Source: Chryseobacterium sp. JUb7 (GTDB lineage Bacteria > Bacteroidota > Bacteroidia > Flavobacteriales > Weeksellaceae). Taken from it: a stretch of DNA of 64,000 nt. This document shows positions 10,231-17,970 of this stretch, one piece after another (within the stretch, counting starts at the first letter, position 1; the number at the start of each line of letters is the position of its first letter). The DNA lies in NCBI RefSeq assembly GCF_024806495.1, contig NZ_JANUFF010000001.1, forward strand, positions 434,001 to 498,000. The letters are read 5' to 3'. Both the position numbers and the translations under genes were made by a program. Below the pieces are notes generated by a model that saw nothing but the letters and a program-made list of their open reading frames with translations, was not told the origin of the DNA and ran no database searches.

Positions 10231-10428
10231 ATGCCAAAATTAAAAACGAAATCAGGTGCTAAAAAGCGTTTTGCTCTTACCGGTTCTGGTAAGATCAAAA
10301 GAAAAAATGCTTACAAAAGCCACATCTTAACTAAGAAAGAAACTAAGCAGAAGAGAAATCTTACTACTACTTCTTACGTAGCTAAAGTGGACGAAAAAAG
10401 CGTTCAACGTCAATTAGCAATTAAGTAG
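10231..10428 (+). CDS. rpmI: 50S ribosomal protein L35
   Basis: 65 residues starting [20 protein letters not shown], the standard L35 N-terminus, highly basic throughout. Component of the large ribosomal subunit. It precedes rplT by 121 nt, a wider gap than usual for this pair, but on the same strand and with no terminator between. Confidence 0.97.
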   Translation: MPKLKTKSGAKKRFALTGSGKIKRKNAYKSHILTKKETKQKRNLTTTSYVAKVDEKSVQRQLAIK

Positions 10429-10549
10429 TTTTTATAAATCTATATTCGGTTTATAAGAATTCAAAACAAATTCAACAATTTAACCCTGAAATGGAGCCAC
10501 TAAGAGTAATGAAACAATTACCGCACATTTCAAAAAAACAATTTAAATT

Positions 10550-10894
10550 ATGCCAAGATCAGTAAATGCAGTAGCTTCAAGAGCTCGCAGAAAGAAAATT
10601 TTTAAGCAAGCTAAAGGTTTTTTCGGTAGAAGAAAGAACGTTTGGACTGTAGCTAAAAACGCGGTAGAAAAAGCAATGCAATATGCTTACCGTGGTAGAA
10701 AAGAGAAGAAAAGAAACTTCAGAGCACTTTGGATCACTCGTATCAACGCGGGAGCCAGAGAGCACGGAATGTCTTACTCTCAGTTTATGGGAGCTCTTAA
10801 ACAAAACAACATTGAGCTTAACAGAAAAGTTTTAGCAGATTTAGCAATGAATCACCCTGAAGCTTTCAAAGCAGTTGTAGATCAAGTAAAATAA
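10550..10894 (+). CDS. rplT: 50S ribosomal protein L20
   Basis: 114 residues with the family hallmarks: [19 protein letters not shown] near the N-terminus, [20 protein letters not shown] in the middle and [18 protein letters not shown] at the end. L20 binds 23S rRNA early in assembly and in several bacteria represses its own operon through the leader mRNA. Ends the rpmI-rplT unit; a strong terminator follows 26 nt downstream. Confidence 0.98.
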   Translation: MPRSVNAVASRARRKKIFKQAKGFFGRRKNVWTVAKNAVEKAMQYAYRGRKEKKRNFRALWITRINAGAREHGMSYSQFMGALKQNNIELNRKVLADLAMNHPEAFKAVVDQVK

Positions 10895-10920
10895 TGTAGA
10901 ATTTTTTGTTATCAATATAG

Positions 10921-10949
10921 TCCCGAGTTTTTTTGCTCGGGATTTTTTT
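10921..10949 (+). terminator. Intrinsic terminator after rplT
   Basis: Stem TCCCGAG / CTCGGGA, T-rich loop, then seven T. Confidence 0.9.
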
Positions 10950-10962
10950 ATTAGTACATTTG
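10932..10962 (+). promoter_or_regulatory. Promoter of the M28 peptidase gene, overlapping the rplT terminator
   Basis: TTTG at 10932-10935, a 19-nt spacer, then TACATTTG at 10955-10962: a full match to the Bacteroidota -33/-7 promoter. The -33 box falls in the loop of the rplT terminator. Predicted start of transcription is about 40 nt before the coding start. Confidence 0.65.
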
Positions 10963-11009
10963 CGATAATATTGATAATTATATAAAGAATTGCTAAATTT
11001 TATAAAAAA

Positions 11010-12185
11010 GTGAAAAAACTAACTACTCTTTTATTTCTTTCCTTTGCTGCTATGGGAGCACAAGCTCAATCATTTATTCAGGCTTATCAGACCAGAGCAA
11101 ATCAGGTTACCCAGACCAATATCACCTCCTATCTTCAAGATTTCCAGAATCTAGGTGTAAAAACGACGGGATCTGCCAATAATACGGCCACTTTAAACTG
11201 GATTAAGAATAAATATCTTTCCTATGGTTATTCTGCAAGCCAAATTGTAGAAGATCCTTTTACTTTTGGAAATACGAGTTCAAAAAATTTAGTGATTACA
11301 AAAACAGGAACTCTTTATCCGAATAAATATGTTATTATCTGCGGGCATTTTGACAGTATTGTAGGTCCGGGAGTAAGTGATAACGGAAGCGGAACCTCTA
11401 TCATTCTAGAAGCAGCAAGAGTTTTAAAAGATGTCCCTACAGAATATTCAATCAAATTTATCCACTTTTCGGGCGAAGAGCAAGGTTTATACGGAAGCAG
11501 TCATTATGTAAACAGTGTGGCTTACCAGAATGGTGTTCGCCAGCTGGATATAAAATTAGTCTTTAATATTGATCAGGTTGGCGGGCAGCTTGGAAATAAT
11601 AATACCGTGATTTTCTGTGATGAAGATCAGGGAACTCCTACAAGCAATAATGCAGCATCGCAGGCAGTTACACAGCAGTTGGCCACGTGTACGACTTTAT
11701 ATTCTCCACTTCAGACCGATATCGATCCCGCTTATGCATCTGACTATATGCCATTTGAAGCTAAAGGTGAAGTGATCACCGGTTTTTATGAATATGACAG
11801 AAGTTATAATGAGCATACGACAAGTGATACATTTGCCAATGTAGATCCTGTGTATGTGTATAACGTAGGGAAGGCTGCTGTAGGCGCATTACAACACTTT
11901 GCGGTTGCCACAACTACGATTTTAAGTGTCGATGATGTAGCTTCACAAAAAACATTAGAAGCTTTGAAAATTTATCCTAATCCAGTAAAAGACATTCTTA
12001 ATATTGAACTTCCTCATAAAGTTAAGAATTTCAGCTTTGAAATTACCGACCTTCTTGGGCATACTTTAATTAAGCAGGAAAATCAAACTCAGATCAATAC
12101 TTCTTCTTTAACTAACGGTGCTTATATAGGTGTTCTGAAAGCAGAAGATCAGACAGTTGTAAGAAAAATTTTAATTGAAAGATAA
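11010..12185 (+). CDS. Type IX-secreted M28-family metallopeptidase
   Basis: Secreted di-zinc aminopeptidase-type enzyme of 391 residues. Signal peptide ends at about residue 20 (GAQAQ). The M28 metal ligands can be placed: His113 (GHFDS), Asp124 (SDNGSGTS), catalytic Glu156 and ligand Glu157 (SGEEQGL), Asp188 (NIDQVGG) and His279 (NEHTTSDT). From about residue 318 follows a type A sorting domain of the type IX secretion system (LKIYPNPVKDILNIE ... VVRKILIER), so it should cross the outer membrane by that route. The start is GTG; no better ATG precedes the signal peptide. It probably degrades extracellular peptides. Confidence 0.92.
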   Translation: MKKLTTLLFLSFAAMGAQAQSFIQAYQTRANQVTQTNITSYLQDFQNLGVKTTGSANNTATLNWIKNKYLSYGYSASQIVEDPFTFGNTSSKNLVITKTGTLYPNKYVIICGHFDSIVGPGVSDNGSGTSIILEAARVLKDVPTEYSIKFIHFSGEEQGLYGSSHYVNSVAYQNGVRQLDIKLVFNIDQVGGQLGNNNTVIFCDEDQGTPTSNNAASQAVTQQLATCTTLYSPLQTDIDPAYASDYMPFEAKGEVITGFYEYDRSYNEHTTSDTFANVDPVYVYNVGKAAVGALQHFAVATTTILSVDDVASQKTLEALKIYPNPVKDILNIELPHKVKNFSFEITDLLGHTLIKQENQTQINTSSLTNGAYIGVLKAEDQTVVRKILIER

Positions 12186-12194
12186 GATTATTAT

Positions 12195-12258
12195 TAGAAT
12201 AGACAGAGAGTCTGATAAGCAAGATACTCAAAAGATTACTGAAAATTTTATTTTTTAA
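12195..12258 (+). pseudogene. Fragment of a lipoprotein gene related to the one at 14047
   Basis: Immediately after the peptidase stop, the plus strand encodes RIDRESDKQDTQKITENF followed by a stop. This resembles NREGDKQDAQKITKKF in the lipoprotein at 14047-14475, and the DNA is nearly the same over about 39 nt. No start codon or signal peptide remains. It marks the edge of the island that runs to 16.6 kb. Confidence 0.6.
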
Positions 12259-12269
12259 TATAAGAAATA

Positions 12270-12301
12270 AACCCTAGCAATTTAACTAGGGTTCTTTTTT
12301 A
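12270..12301 (+). terminator. Intrinsic terminator downstream of the M28 peptidase
   Basis: Stem AACCCTAG / CTAGGGTT with an 8-nt loop, then C and six or more T. Confidence 0.85.
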
Positions 12302-12433
12302 TATAACGACTTACGGATTATAAATCCTCGAGATCGGAGGTAAAAAGCAATCTACGATCTGATAGACACCTATATCGGGGTCGCAAAACTTGAAAAGCAT
12401 ATTTGTAAAAATATTACTACATTATAAAAATAC

Positions 12434-12464
12434 AAAACCCACCATAATTGCAGTGGGTTTGTTG
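12434..12464 (-). terminator. Hairpin terminator after the immunity candidate
   Basis: Inverted repeat AACCCAC / GTGGGTT with a 10-nt loop directly after the stop of the minus-strand gene; the minus strand continues into TTGTATTTTT. Confidence 0.6.
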
Positions 12465-12941
12465 TTATTTACAATTACTCTCCATAAAAGAGTGAATTTT
12501 AGTATCATCAGTAATTAGCTTGCCATTTTTAAAATATAAAGCTGTTGCATTAATCAAAGATTGATTTCCTTTTGGTAAAATATATATATCGTACTTGATT
12601 CTTTTTAAATAAGAATCAAAAAAATCAATAACATCTTTATCCTTTTCATACTCATCTATATCATAAATTATTAAAGTATTATTATATGTATAAATCTTAT
12701 ATCTTTTAGAAATATTATCATTATAAGACATTTCTGATAAAGAAAATAAAAATTGATTATCACTACATTTTTTAATGAAATTTATTTCTAAAAAGGAAAA
12801 TTTTCTATCATTAATCTTATTTTCTAAATAGTCATTAAAAACTTCATCTTTTTTTTGGGCAGTCACATTTAAACAATTATGGTTTAATAATGACACTATC
12901 AATAACACTATTATTTTAATCTTTTTTAAATTTTCCTTCAT
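12465..12941 (-). CDS. Small exported protein, candidate immunity protein of the adjacent JAB-like toxin
   Basis: 158 residues; hydrophobic N-terminus ([15 protein letters not shown]) followed by VTAQ, so exported, possibly a lipoprotein (Cys23). The rest is acidic and rich in Asn, Asp and Tyr, with no domain I recognise. Its start lies 26 nt inside the end of the Rhs-tip/JAB gene on the same strand, which implies coupled translation. Overlap with the C-terminal tip of a polymorphic toxin is the standard place for the cognate immunity gene; that role is inferred from position only. Very AT-rich compared with the neighbouring housekeeping genes. Confidence 0.7.
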   Translation of the reverse strand: MKENLKKIKIIVLLIVSLLNHNCLNVTAQKKDEVFNDYLENKINDRKFSFLEINFIKKCSDNQFLFSLSEMSYNDNISKRYKIYTYNNTLIIYDIDEYEKDKDVIDFFDSYLKRIKYDIYILPKGNQSLINATALYFKNGKLITDDTKIHSFMESNCK

Positions 12942-13683
12942 AAGCTTTAATTATTTGAGAACTATTGTATATCACAGTTGTGTTATAGTTAGGAGAATAA
13001 ATGAAATGTACAGCATTAGGCATTGTTTCTGCAGATATTCTATCTACTCTATTTGTATTTTTTATTGTAGAAAAGCTATAACCGTTTTCCTTCGTTGGAA
13101 ATTTAGACATAAGAAAACCACTTGGATTTACAGGACCTGAAAAATTAGTTCCTCCAGAGTCCATAAATCCGGGATGTAAATGTCCACTTAATTTAACATC
13201 ACTACCTCCGTAAACCGGACTTGCAGTCTCTCCCTTATGAGATGTATAAACAACTGTATTATCTTTACTATTTACTTCAGCTGTTTGGATTCCAAATTCA
13301 ACATTTACTTCTCCAGCTTTCATCCAATCACCTACTTGATTAAAATACTCAATACCTTTTGCTTCATTTCCTTTGAAGTCCATATATTTATCTCCTGTTG
13401 CTAAATATTGATGATTATTATCTTTAATAAAGCCTTTTTTACCAATATCATACCCTCCATCATTATTATCTTTTAATTTCCGATCTTTACCCTCTCCTTC
13501 AAAATTTTTGGAAGTATAAATAACATCTCGATCTGAATCTCCTCTATTTGTCAAATTACCATTTTCAGCCATTTCGTAGATATCTTCATTTCGACCATCC
13601 GGATCGATAAATATCACAGGATTATTATAAGCATAGCGATAAGGTGTCCATCTTCTATCTTTTTCCGCCAGTGGATCCACCAC
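12916..13683 (-). CDS. Rhs C-terminal tip with JAB-like toxin domain (N-terminally truncated)
   Basis: 255 codons open from an incidental GTG. Residues 1-31 are the end of an Rhs core ([20 protein letters not shown], then [11 protein letters not shown]), the usual boundary between shell and toxin tip. The tip contains a JAMM/JAB-like pattern: a Glu near 129 (VNVEF), GHLHP with His168 and His170, then NPSG at 186-189. The usual SxxD aspartate is not evident (PSGFLMS), so activity is uncertain. This fits the JAB-like toxin class of polymorphic toxin systems. The upstream Rhs core continues in another frame with a stop, so this is probably an orphan tip or pseudogene. The immunity candidate overlaps its end. 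Confidence 0.7.
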   Translation of the reverse strand: MVDPLAEKDRRWTPYRYAYNNPVIFIDPDGRNEDIYEMAENGNLTNRGDSDRDVIYTSKNFEGEGKDRKLKDNNDGGYDIGKKGFIKDNNHQYLATGDKYMDFKGNEAKGIEYFNQVGDWMKAGEVNVEFGIQTAEVNSKDNTVVYTSHKGETASPVYGGSDVKLSGHLHPGFMDSGGTNFSGPVNPSGFLMSKFPTKENGYSFSTIKNTNRVDRISAETMPNAVHFIYSPNYNTTVIYNSSQIIKAYEGKFKKD

Positions 13684-13975
13684 CCCATCTACCTAAATCA
13701 GCCATATACATCCTCGCCCCATAATCATACATGCCCGTCTCCTGCAATTCCTTACCATTATACTTATAATTATAATCAGGATTTCCACTTAAGACATTAT
13801 ATCCCTGATGTTTTAATCCAAAAGGATAGTAATTACTCTCCTCAAGAACTTCTATTCCGTAGCCATTGTTACAATAACCTACCCATACATTTCCTAAATG
13901 ATCTGTATAATTGTAAATATACTTATTTTCCTAAAAATCAAAATAACCTTCCAAAGTTGGGGCAAACTTCAAGGT
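13684..13975 (-). pseudogene. Rhs core remnant (frameshift and in-frame stop)
   Basis: The minus strand encodes KFAPTLEGYFDF, a TAG stop, then ENKYIYNYTDHLGNVWVGY, ESNYYPFGLKHQGYN, YKYNGKELQETGMYDYGARM and YMADLGRW: the typical end of a flavobacterial Rhs core. At TGGGGTGGTGGATCC (around 13670-13685) the frame changes before VDPLAEK. So the Rhs gene has at least one stop and one frameshift, and everything upstream of KFAPTLEG is missing. No promoter is recognisable. Confidence 0.8.
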
Positions 13976-14055
13976 TGGTTCTTTCTACTTCAGGAATCTT
14001 CTATATAATCATTTGCACCTGGATATTATTTATAAGTAGTAGTGTTATGAAAAAG
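13831..14055. repeat. Rhs-derived direct repeat, copy A
   Basis: About 225 nt closely matching 14911-15137 in the same orientation, from AATTAC to AGTGTTATGAAAAA. It carries the Rhs segment with the TAG stop plus about 75 nt beyond it. Copy A ends at the start codon of the lipoprotein gene at 14047. Confidence 0.85.
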
Positions 14056-14475
14056 TACGTTTTAATATTGATTTCTTTTCTTTTTTTAGGCTGTAATTTT
14101 GATAAAACATATCATAACAGAGAAGGAGATAAACAAGATGCTCAAAAGATTACTAAAAAGTTTTATAGTCTTCTTAAAAAAAACAATAGAGAAGAGGCTT
14201 TTAAATTAATTGATAATAATTTTTTTGAGACAACTAATAAAAAGCAGCTAAATCAGATGATTGATGATATTAATGCAGAGTGTGGTGATAAGATTTCTGA
14301 TACTCAATTAACAATTTGGGAAACTTTTGTTTCTGTCGGCACTCAACCAAAATCTCAATATGTTTTATCGTATAAAGTAAAAAGAAATATACAAAATACA
14401 CAAGAAAAATTTACTCTGGAAAAAAATGACGATTCTATTAAAATTGTAGGCTACGATGTAAGTTTGACAAAATAA
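14047..14475 (+). CDS. Small lipoprotein of the Rhs island
   Basis: 142 residues from ATG at 14047. The N-terminus KKYVLILISFLFLGC has a lipobox (LFLGC, Cys17), so the protein is a predicted lipoprotein. The mature part has EGDKQDAQKITKKFYSLL and a C-terminal LTLEKNDDSIKIVGYDVS-like end; the general shape resembles small DUF4019/DUF3887-type folds, but I cannot assign it. The frame is open upstream of the ATG without a signal peptide, so the ATG is preferred. The start lies inside repeat copy A. Possibly an immunity or island-accessory protein. Confidence 0.7.
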   Translation: MKKYVLILISFLFLGCNFDKTYHNREGDKQDAQKITKKFYSLLKKNNREEAFKLIDNNFFETTNKKQLNQMIDDINAECGDKISDTQLTIWETFVSVGTQPKSQYVLSYKVKRNIQNTQEKFTLEKNDDSIKIVGYDVSLTK

Positions 14476-14505
14476 AAAACAGCTACTAAAAGTGGCTGTT
14501 TTTTT
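14476..14505. terminator. Bidirectional terminator between convergent genes
   Basis: Stem AACAGC...ACT / AGT...GCTGTT followed by seven T on the plus strand; it overlaps the stop of the minus-strand gene at 14504. Confidence 0.75.
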
Positions 14506-14878
14506 ATTTTAAAAGACCATTTTTTCTTGCTTCTTCTAAATAATTATTTATTATTATACTATCATTCCTGAAAATATATTCTATAGAATCTCCTCTTTTC
14601 TTTGATATAGAATCATTTACTTTATATGGATATTCCAAAAATTCATTAATTCCATTAGAAAATCTAACATAACCAAGATTGTGTTGATCTTTATTAGGAT
14701 AAACTTCAACAACTTTAGTATACCTTTCTACATTTAATAATTTTTGTTCTCTTTCAGAATTTGAATTAATTATTAGATATATGATAGTAAATAAAAAAAT
14801 ACACACAAAAAAAGCTATAAATATTATAATAGTTTTTTTGCCGGATTTGTCAATTTGTATATTAAAATCATTCTCCAC
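14504..14878 (-). CDS. Small single-pass membrane protein of the Rhs island
   Basis: 124 residues from a GTG start. Residues 15-38 form one hydrophobic helix (TIIIFIAFFVCIFLF...); the rest is soluble with YTKVVEVYPNKDQHN, FSNGINEFLEYPYKVND and a C-terminal EEARKNGLLK. At least two decayed relatives lie at 15209-15358 and 16269-16445, so it belongs to a family amplified in this island. Small membrane-anchored proteins of this type next to Rhs tips are plausible immunity proteins, but this is only positional. Start choice is uncertain because no ATG is near. Confidence 0.6.
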   Translation of the reverse strand: MENDFNIQIDKSGKKTIIIFIAFFVCIFLFTIIYLIINSNSEREQKLLNVERYTKVVEVYPNKDQHNLGYVRFSNGINEFLEYPYKVNDSISKKRGDSIEYIFRNDSIIINNYLEEARKNGLLK

Positions 14879-14910
14879 GTACCCAAGTTTATGTTTTTGC
14901 TCAAAAAAAG

Positions 14911-15137
14911 AATTACCTCTTCAAGAAATTCTATTCCGGAGCCATTATTAAAATAACCTACCCATACATTTCCTAAATGATCTTTATAATTGTAAATATA
15001 CTTATTTTCCTAAAAATCAAAATAACCTTCGGAAGTTGGGGCAAACTTCAAGGTTGGTTCTTTCTACTTCAGGAATCTTCTATATAATCATTTGCACCTG
15101 GATATTATTTATAAGTAAGTAGTAGTGTTATGAAAAA
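14911..15137. repeat. Rhs-derived direct repeat, copy B
   Basis: Second copy of the 225-nt repeat at 13831. It has the same TAG after GYFDF. Its Rhs frame leaves the core after IEFLEE and runs into unrelated sequence next to the membrane-protein gene. At the other end the ATG that opens the lipoprotein gene in copy A here opens a five-codon dead end (MKNSRN, stop). Confidence 0.85.
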
Positions 15138-15208
15138 CAGCCGCAATTAAGCAGCGTCTTCATTTATTTCATTTATTTCTTTTCTAGCATGTTAAAGCAA
15201 ATTATTTT

Positions 15209-15358
15209 TTAAATAGTATCTTTTCTAAATATGTACTCTATCGAATCTCCTGCTTTATATGGATAATCAAATAACTCCACTGAACCATTAGAATATTTTA
15301 AAAACAAAAAATTATGCTCATTTCTATCTCTATAAACTTTTGTAATTTTTGTAAACAT
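15209..15358 (-). pseudogene. Truncated relative of the 14504 membrane protein
   Basis: 49 codons, ATG at 15358: FTKITKVYRDRNEHNFLFL, then KYSNGSVELFDYPYKAGDSI and EYIFRKDTI. It matches the soluble half of the protein at 14504-14878 (TKVVEVYPNKDQHN, FSNGINEFLEYPYKVNDSI, EYIFRNDSI) but has no membrane helix and ends early. It might still be expressed as a small protein; a decayed gene is more likely. Confidence 0.6.
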
Positions 15359-15462
15359 TTAATAATCAACCAGTTTTCCTTCATGCTTTTTCCACAAAAC
15401 AAGTTATATTTTATGATGAATCTAAATCAGAAATGTGTAATGAATATTTTTACTCTATAATT

Positions 15463-15817
15463 TCAATTTTCAAAATAAAACTTTAAATCAGCAGAATCTA
15501 TTTTTACAGGAGCTTTTATTTCACCAGATAATTCATGATTATATAATTTTTAGGGTATATAGAATCATATAACAAAATATACCTGGTTCCTTTTTTAAAC
15601 TACTAGCACAAGTTCTGTCAATTCTTTTTCCATTTACATAATACGAAAAATAAGTTCCAACACCATTATTGTTCTTTTGATGCCAATCACTGATTATATA
15701 TGCAACAGTATATTTGGCATTTCTTTTAGCATTTTTCAGCTCACTTCGGAATAAAAATAATGTGACAATTATAAATACAAATGTAGCAAATACAAGTTTT
15801 ATTTTTATTATACTCAT
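15463..15817 (-). pseudogene. Frameshifted small membrane protein gene
   Basis: The open part (15539-15817) starts MSIIKIKLVFATFVFIIVTL, one hydrophobic helix, then YTVAYIISDWHQKNNNGVG and YFSYYVNGKRIDRTCASSLKK. After SSLKK the sense continues in another frame as GTRYILLYDSIYPKNY and then in a third as NHELSGEIKAPVKIDSADLK, FYFEN, stop. Two small indels, one in an A-run and one in TATAT, therefore break the gene. The intact protein would have had about 118 residues. Family without known function. Confidence 0.65.
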
Positions 15818-15857
15818 TGCTACACTATTTCTTTATTTTAAACACTTAAATTTATTT

Positions 15858-16256
15858 CTATCTCTCAGACATTCTTTCAAATATAACAGGAAACCAGATA
15901 AGTAATATCTGATACAATAAGATTAGAATAGGTAATATTTTCCTAAAAATTATATTCTTTATGCTTCCGTAGTTATTTTTAACCATTATATTTTGTCTTG
16001 AAAATTTATTATTTTCCAGACTGACAAATTCTTTCATTATATTCAATATAAGTATTGATCCTGAAAATGACAGTAAAATGATTAGCAGCTTATTAGAGAT
16101 AACATCATAGTAAGTATTTATAAAAAATAGTCCTGATAAGTAAATCGCTAAACATATCATAAGACCTCTTCGTAATTTTATTTGTTTGTTATACTTCATG
16201 AAGATTATATAACTTATTGCTACAAAGAATAAAGTATGTAATATTTTAATAAACAT
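15858..16256 (-). CDS. Small polytopic membrane protein, unknown function
   Basis: 132 residues with about four hydrophobic segments (near 5-20, 32-48, 57-75 and 105-125), joined by a basic loop (ENNKFSRQNIMVKNNYG). No recognised domain. It is AT-rich like the rest of the island and lies among decayed immunity-like genes on the same strand. Could be an island-specific immunity or accessory protein; no direct evidence. Confidence 0.55.
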   Translation of the reverse strand: MFIKILHTLFFVAISYIIFMKYNKQIKLRRGLMICLAIYLSGLFFINTYYDVISNKLLIILLSFSGSILILNIMKEFVSLENNKFSRQNIMVKNNYGSIKNIIFRKILPILILLYQILLIWFPVIFERMSER

Positions 16257-16268
16257 GTTTCTATTTTT

Positions 16269-16445
16269 TTATTTTAAAAGACCGTTATTTCTGGCTTTCT
16301 TTAATAAATTATTTCTTATGATACTATGTATTCAATAGAATCACCTTTCTTTTTTGAGACAGAATCTCCTATTTGATATGGATATTCCAAAAATTCCTCA
16401 ATACTATCAGAAAATCTGACATAGCCTAACCTTATTAGCCTCTAT
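16269..16445 (-). pseudogene. Second decayed relative of the 14504 membrane protein
   Basis: The minus strand encodes LGYVRFSDSIEEFLEYPYQI, GDSVSKKKGDSIEYIVS, stop, and in a shifted frame IRNNLLKKARNNGLLK, stop. This aligns with the last 80 residues of the protein at 14504-14878. The N-terminal half with the membrane helix is gone and a small deletion breaks the frame. Confidence 0.65.
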
Positions 16446-16597
16446 TTTTTACTCAATAAAAATTCTATTACTATTATTTTTACGGTTTGATTATCATCAG
16501 TATACTCATAAATATCCGTAAAGCTTACTCCGGTTACAGGATTTGAAGTACAGTTAAAAATAAATATTAATGATGAAAGAATGATTATTTTTCTCAT
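16442..16597 (-). CDS. Short lipoprotein-like peptide
   Basis: 51 codons from ATG at 16597: MRKIIILSSLIFIFNC gives a signal with a Cys at position 16 in a lipobox-like setting (IFNC), then TSNPVTGVSFTDIYEYTDD and a hydrophobic end. It may be the N-terminus of a larger decayed lipoprotein joined to the pseudogene at 16269. Weak but plausible coding evidence. Confidence 0.35.
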   Translation of the reverse strand: MRKIIILSSLIFIFNCTSNPVTGVSFTDIYEYTDDNQTVKIIVIEFLLSKK

Positions 16598-16630
16598 TTA
16601 AAACGATATTCTAATATCTTGGTTTTAATT

Positions 16631-17221
16631 TTACTTTTTATCTCTCTCCTTCAAAACCTCTTCAATTTCCTCCAAAATAAAACTTTTTGTCTTTAATAAA
16701 ATCAAGAAATGATACAAAAGATCAGCCGCTTCATTTTTAAAAAGATCATCATTGTTGTCTTTGGCCTCAATAACCAGTTCTATAGCTTCCTCTCCTACTT
16801 TTTGAGCAACTTTATTGATCCCTTTTTTATAAAGAGAATAGGTATATGATTCCTCAGTTTTTTCATCAATTCTCTGCGAAACTTTACTTTCCAGTTCATA
16901 TAAAAATCCCTTATTATTCTTATCTCCAAAACAGCTGAAGCTCCCGGTATGGCATACTACATTTTTAGGAACAGCTTTGATTAAAATCGTATCCTGATCA
17001 CAATCTATATCAATACTTTTCACCGTTAAAAAATTCCCGGATTCTTCACCTTTTGTCCAGAGCCGTTTTTTTGAACGACTGAAGAAAGTGACGAGTTTTT
17101 CTTTTTGTGTTTTTTCAAAGGCTTCTGCATTCATATAGCCCAACATCAGTACTTGCAGGGTTCTGTCATCCTGTATAACAACAGGAACTAACCCATCCTT
17201 TTTATCAAAATTAATTTTCAT
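16631..17221 (-). CDS. hisIE: Bifunctional phosphoribosyl-AMP cyclohydrolase / phosphoribosyl-ATP pyrophosphatase
   Basis: Catalyses steps 2 and 3 of histidine synthesis. The N-terminal cyclohydrolase domain (about 1-105) has [10 protein letters not shown], the metal-binding [12 protein letters not shown] and [11 protein letters not shown]. The C-terminal pyrophosphohydrolase (about 110-196) has [15 protein letters not shown] and [13 protein letters not shown], the MazG-like metal helix. 196 residues is normal for the fusion. Last gene of the his operon; its ATG overlaps the hisF stop by 4 nt. Confidence 0.96.
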   Translation of the reverse strand: MKINFDKKDGLVPVVIQDDRTLQVLMLGYMNAEAFEKTQKEKLVTFFSRSKKRLWTKGEESGNFLTVKSIDIDCDQDTILIKAVPKNVVCHTGSFSCFGDKNNKGFLYELESKVSQRIDEKTEESYTYSLYKKGINKVAQKVGEEAIELVIEAKDNNDDLFKNEAADLLYHFLILLKTKSFILEEIEEVLKERDKK

Positions 17222-17970
17222 CGTATTGCAATTTTTTTAGATTTTAGTTCATTTTTTAAATCTGTAATTTTTATTTCTCCAAAATGAAAAACACTGGCAG
17301 CCAACGCTCCTGTTGAAAGAGTTTTATTAAATACGTCTTCAAAGTCATTTATGTTTCCTGCTCCTCCGGAAGCAATAACCGGAATATTTAGGTTTTCCGA
17401 AATTATTTTTGTAATTCTAAGGTCAAAGCCGTTTTTTGTTCCGTCTCCATCCATCGAAGTCAAAAGAATCTCTCCGGCTCCCAAGTCCTCTGCTTTCCTG
17501 GTCCAGTTTAATGTTTTTAAGTCAGTTATTTCCCTGCCTCCTTTAACAAATACACGGTCAAAACCATTAACAAACCGGGTATCGATCGCAACAACAATAC
17601 ACTGGTTTCCAAATTCTTTAGCCAGTTCAGCAATAAGATCAGGATTTTTAACCGCTGAGGAATTGATACTGATTTTATCTGCACCTGCTTCCAAAAGCCT
17701 TCTGACGTCTTCCACTGATGATATTCCGCCCCCCACTGTAAAAGGAATGCTTAATTCTTTTGCGATGTCTTTAACCAGACCGACGAACGTTTTTCGCTCT
17801 TCAAGCGTTGCTGTAATATCCAGAAAAACCAATTCATCAGCCCCTTCTTCTTCATATCTTTTAGCCAGTTCAATCGGGTTTCCGGCATTTACAAGACCTT
17901 CAAAGTTAACCCCTTTTACGGTGGTTCCGTTTTTAATATCCAAACACGGAATAATTCTTTTTTTAAGCAT
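17218..17970 (-). CDS. hisF: Imidazole glycerol phosphate synthase subunit HisF
   Basis: Cyclase subunit that uses ammonia from HisH to make imidazole glycerol phosphate and AICAR. 250-residue TIM barrel with the catalytic Asp11 in [11 protein letters not shown] and Asp130 region in [14 protein letters not shown]; phosphate loops GGGISS and ASGGAG are present. Overlaps hisA by 8 nt and hisIE by 4 nt, which shows tight translational coupling. Confidence 0.97.
   Translation of the reverse strand: MLKKRIIPCLDIKNGTTVKGVNFEGLVNAGNPIELAKRYEEEGADELVFLDITATLEERKTFVGLVKDIAKELSIPFTVGGGISSVEDVRRLLEAGADKISINSSAVKNPDLIAELAKEFGNQCIVVAIDTRFVNGFDRVFVKGGREITDLKTLNWTRKAEDLGAGEILLTSMDGDGTKNGFDLRITKIISENLNIPVIASGGAGNINDFEDVFNKTLSTGALAASVFHFGEIKITDLKNELKSKKIAIR

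Noticed and set aside
12302-12434. Possible attachment site or RNA gene before the toxin/immunity pair
   Set aside because: A small inverted repeat (CCTCGAGATCGGAGG) is present, but there is no second copy in the window and no RNA family is recognised.
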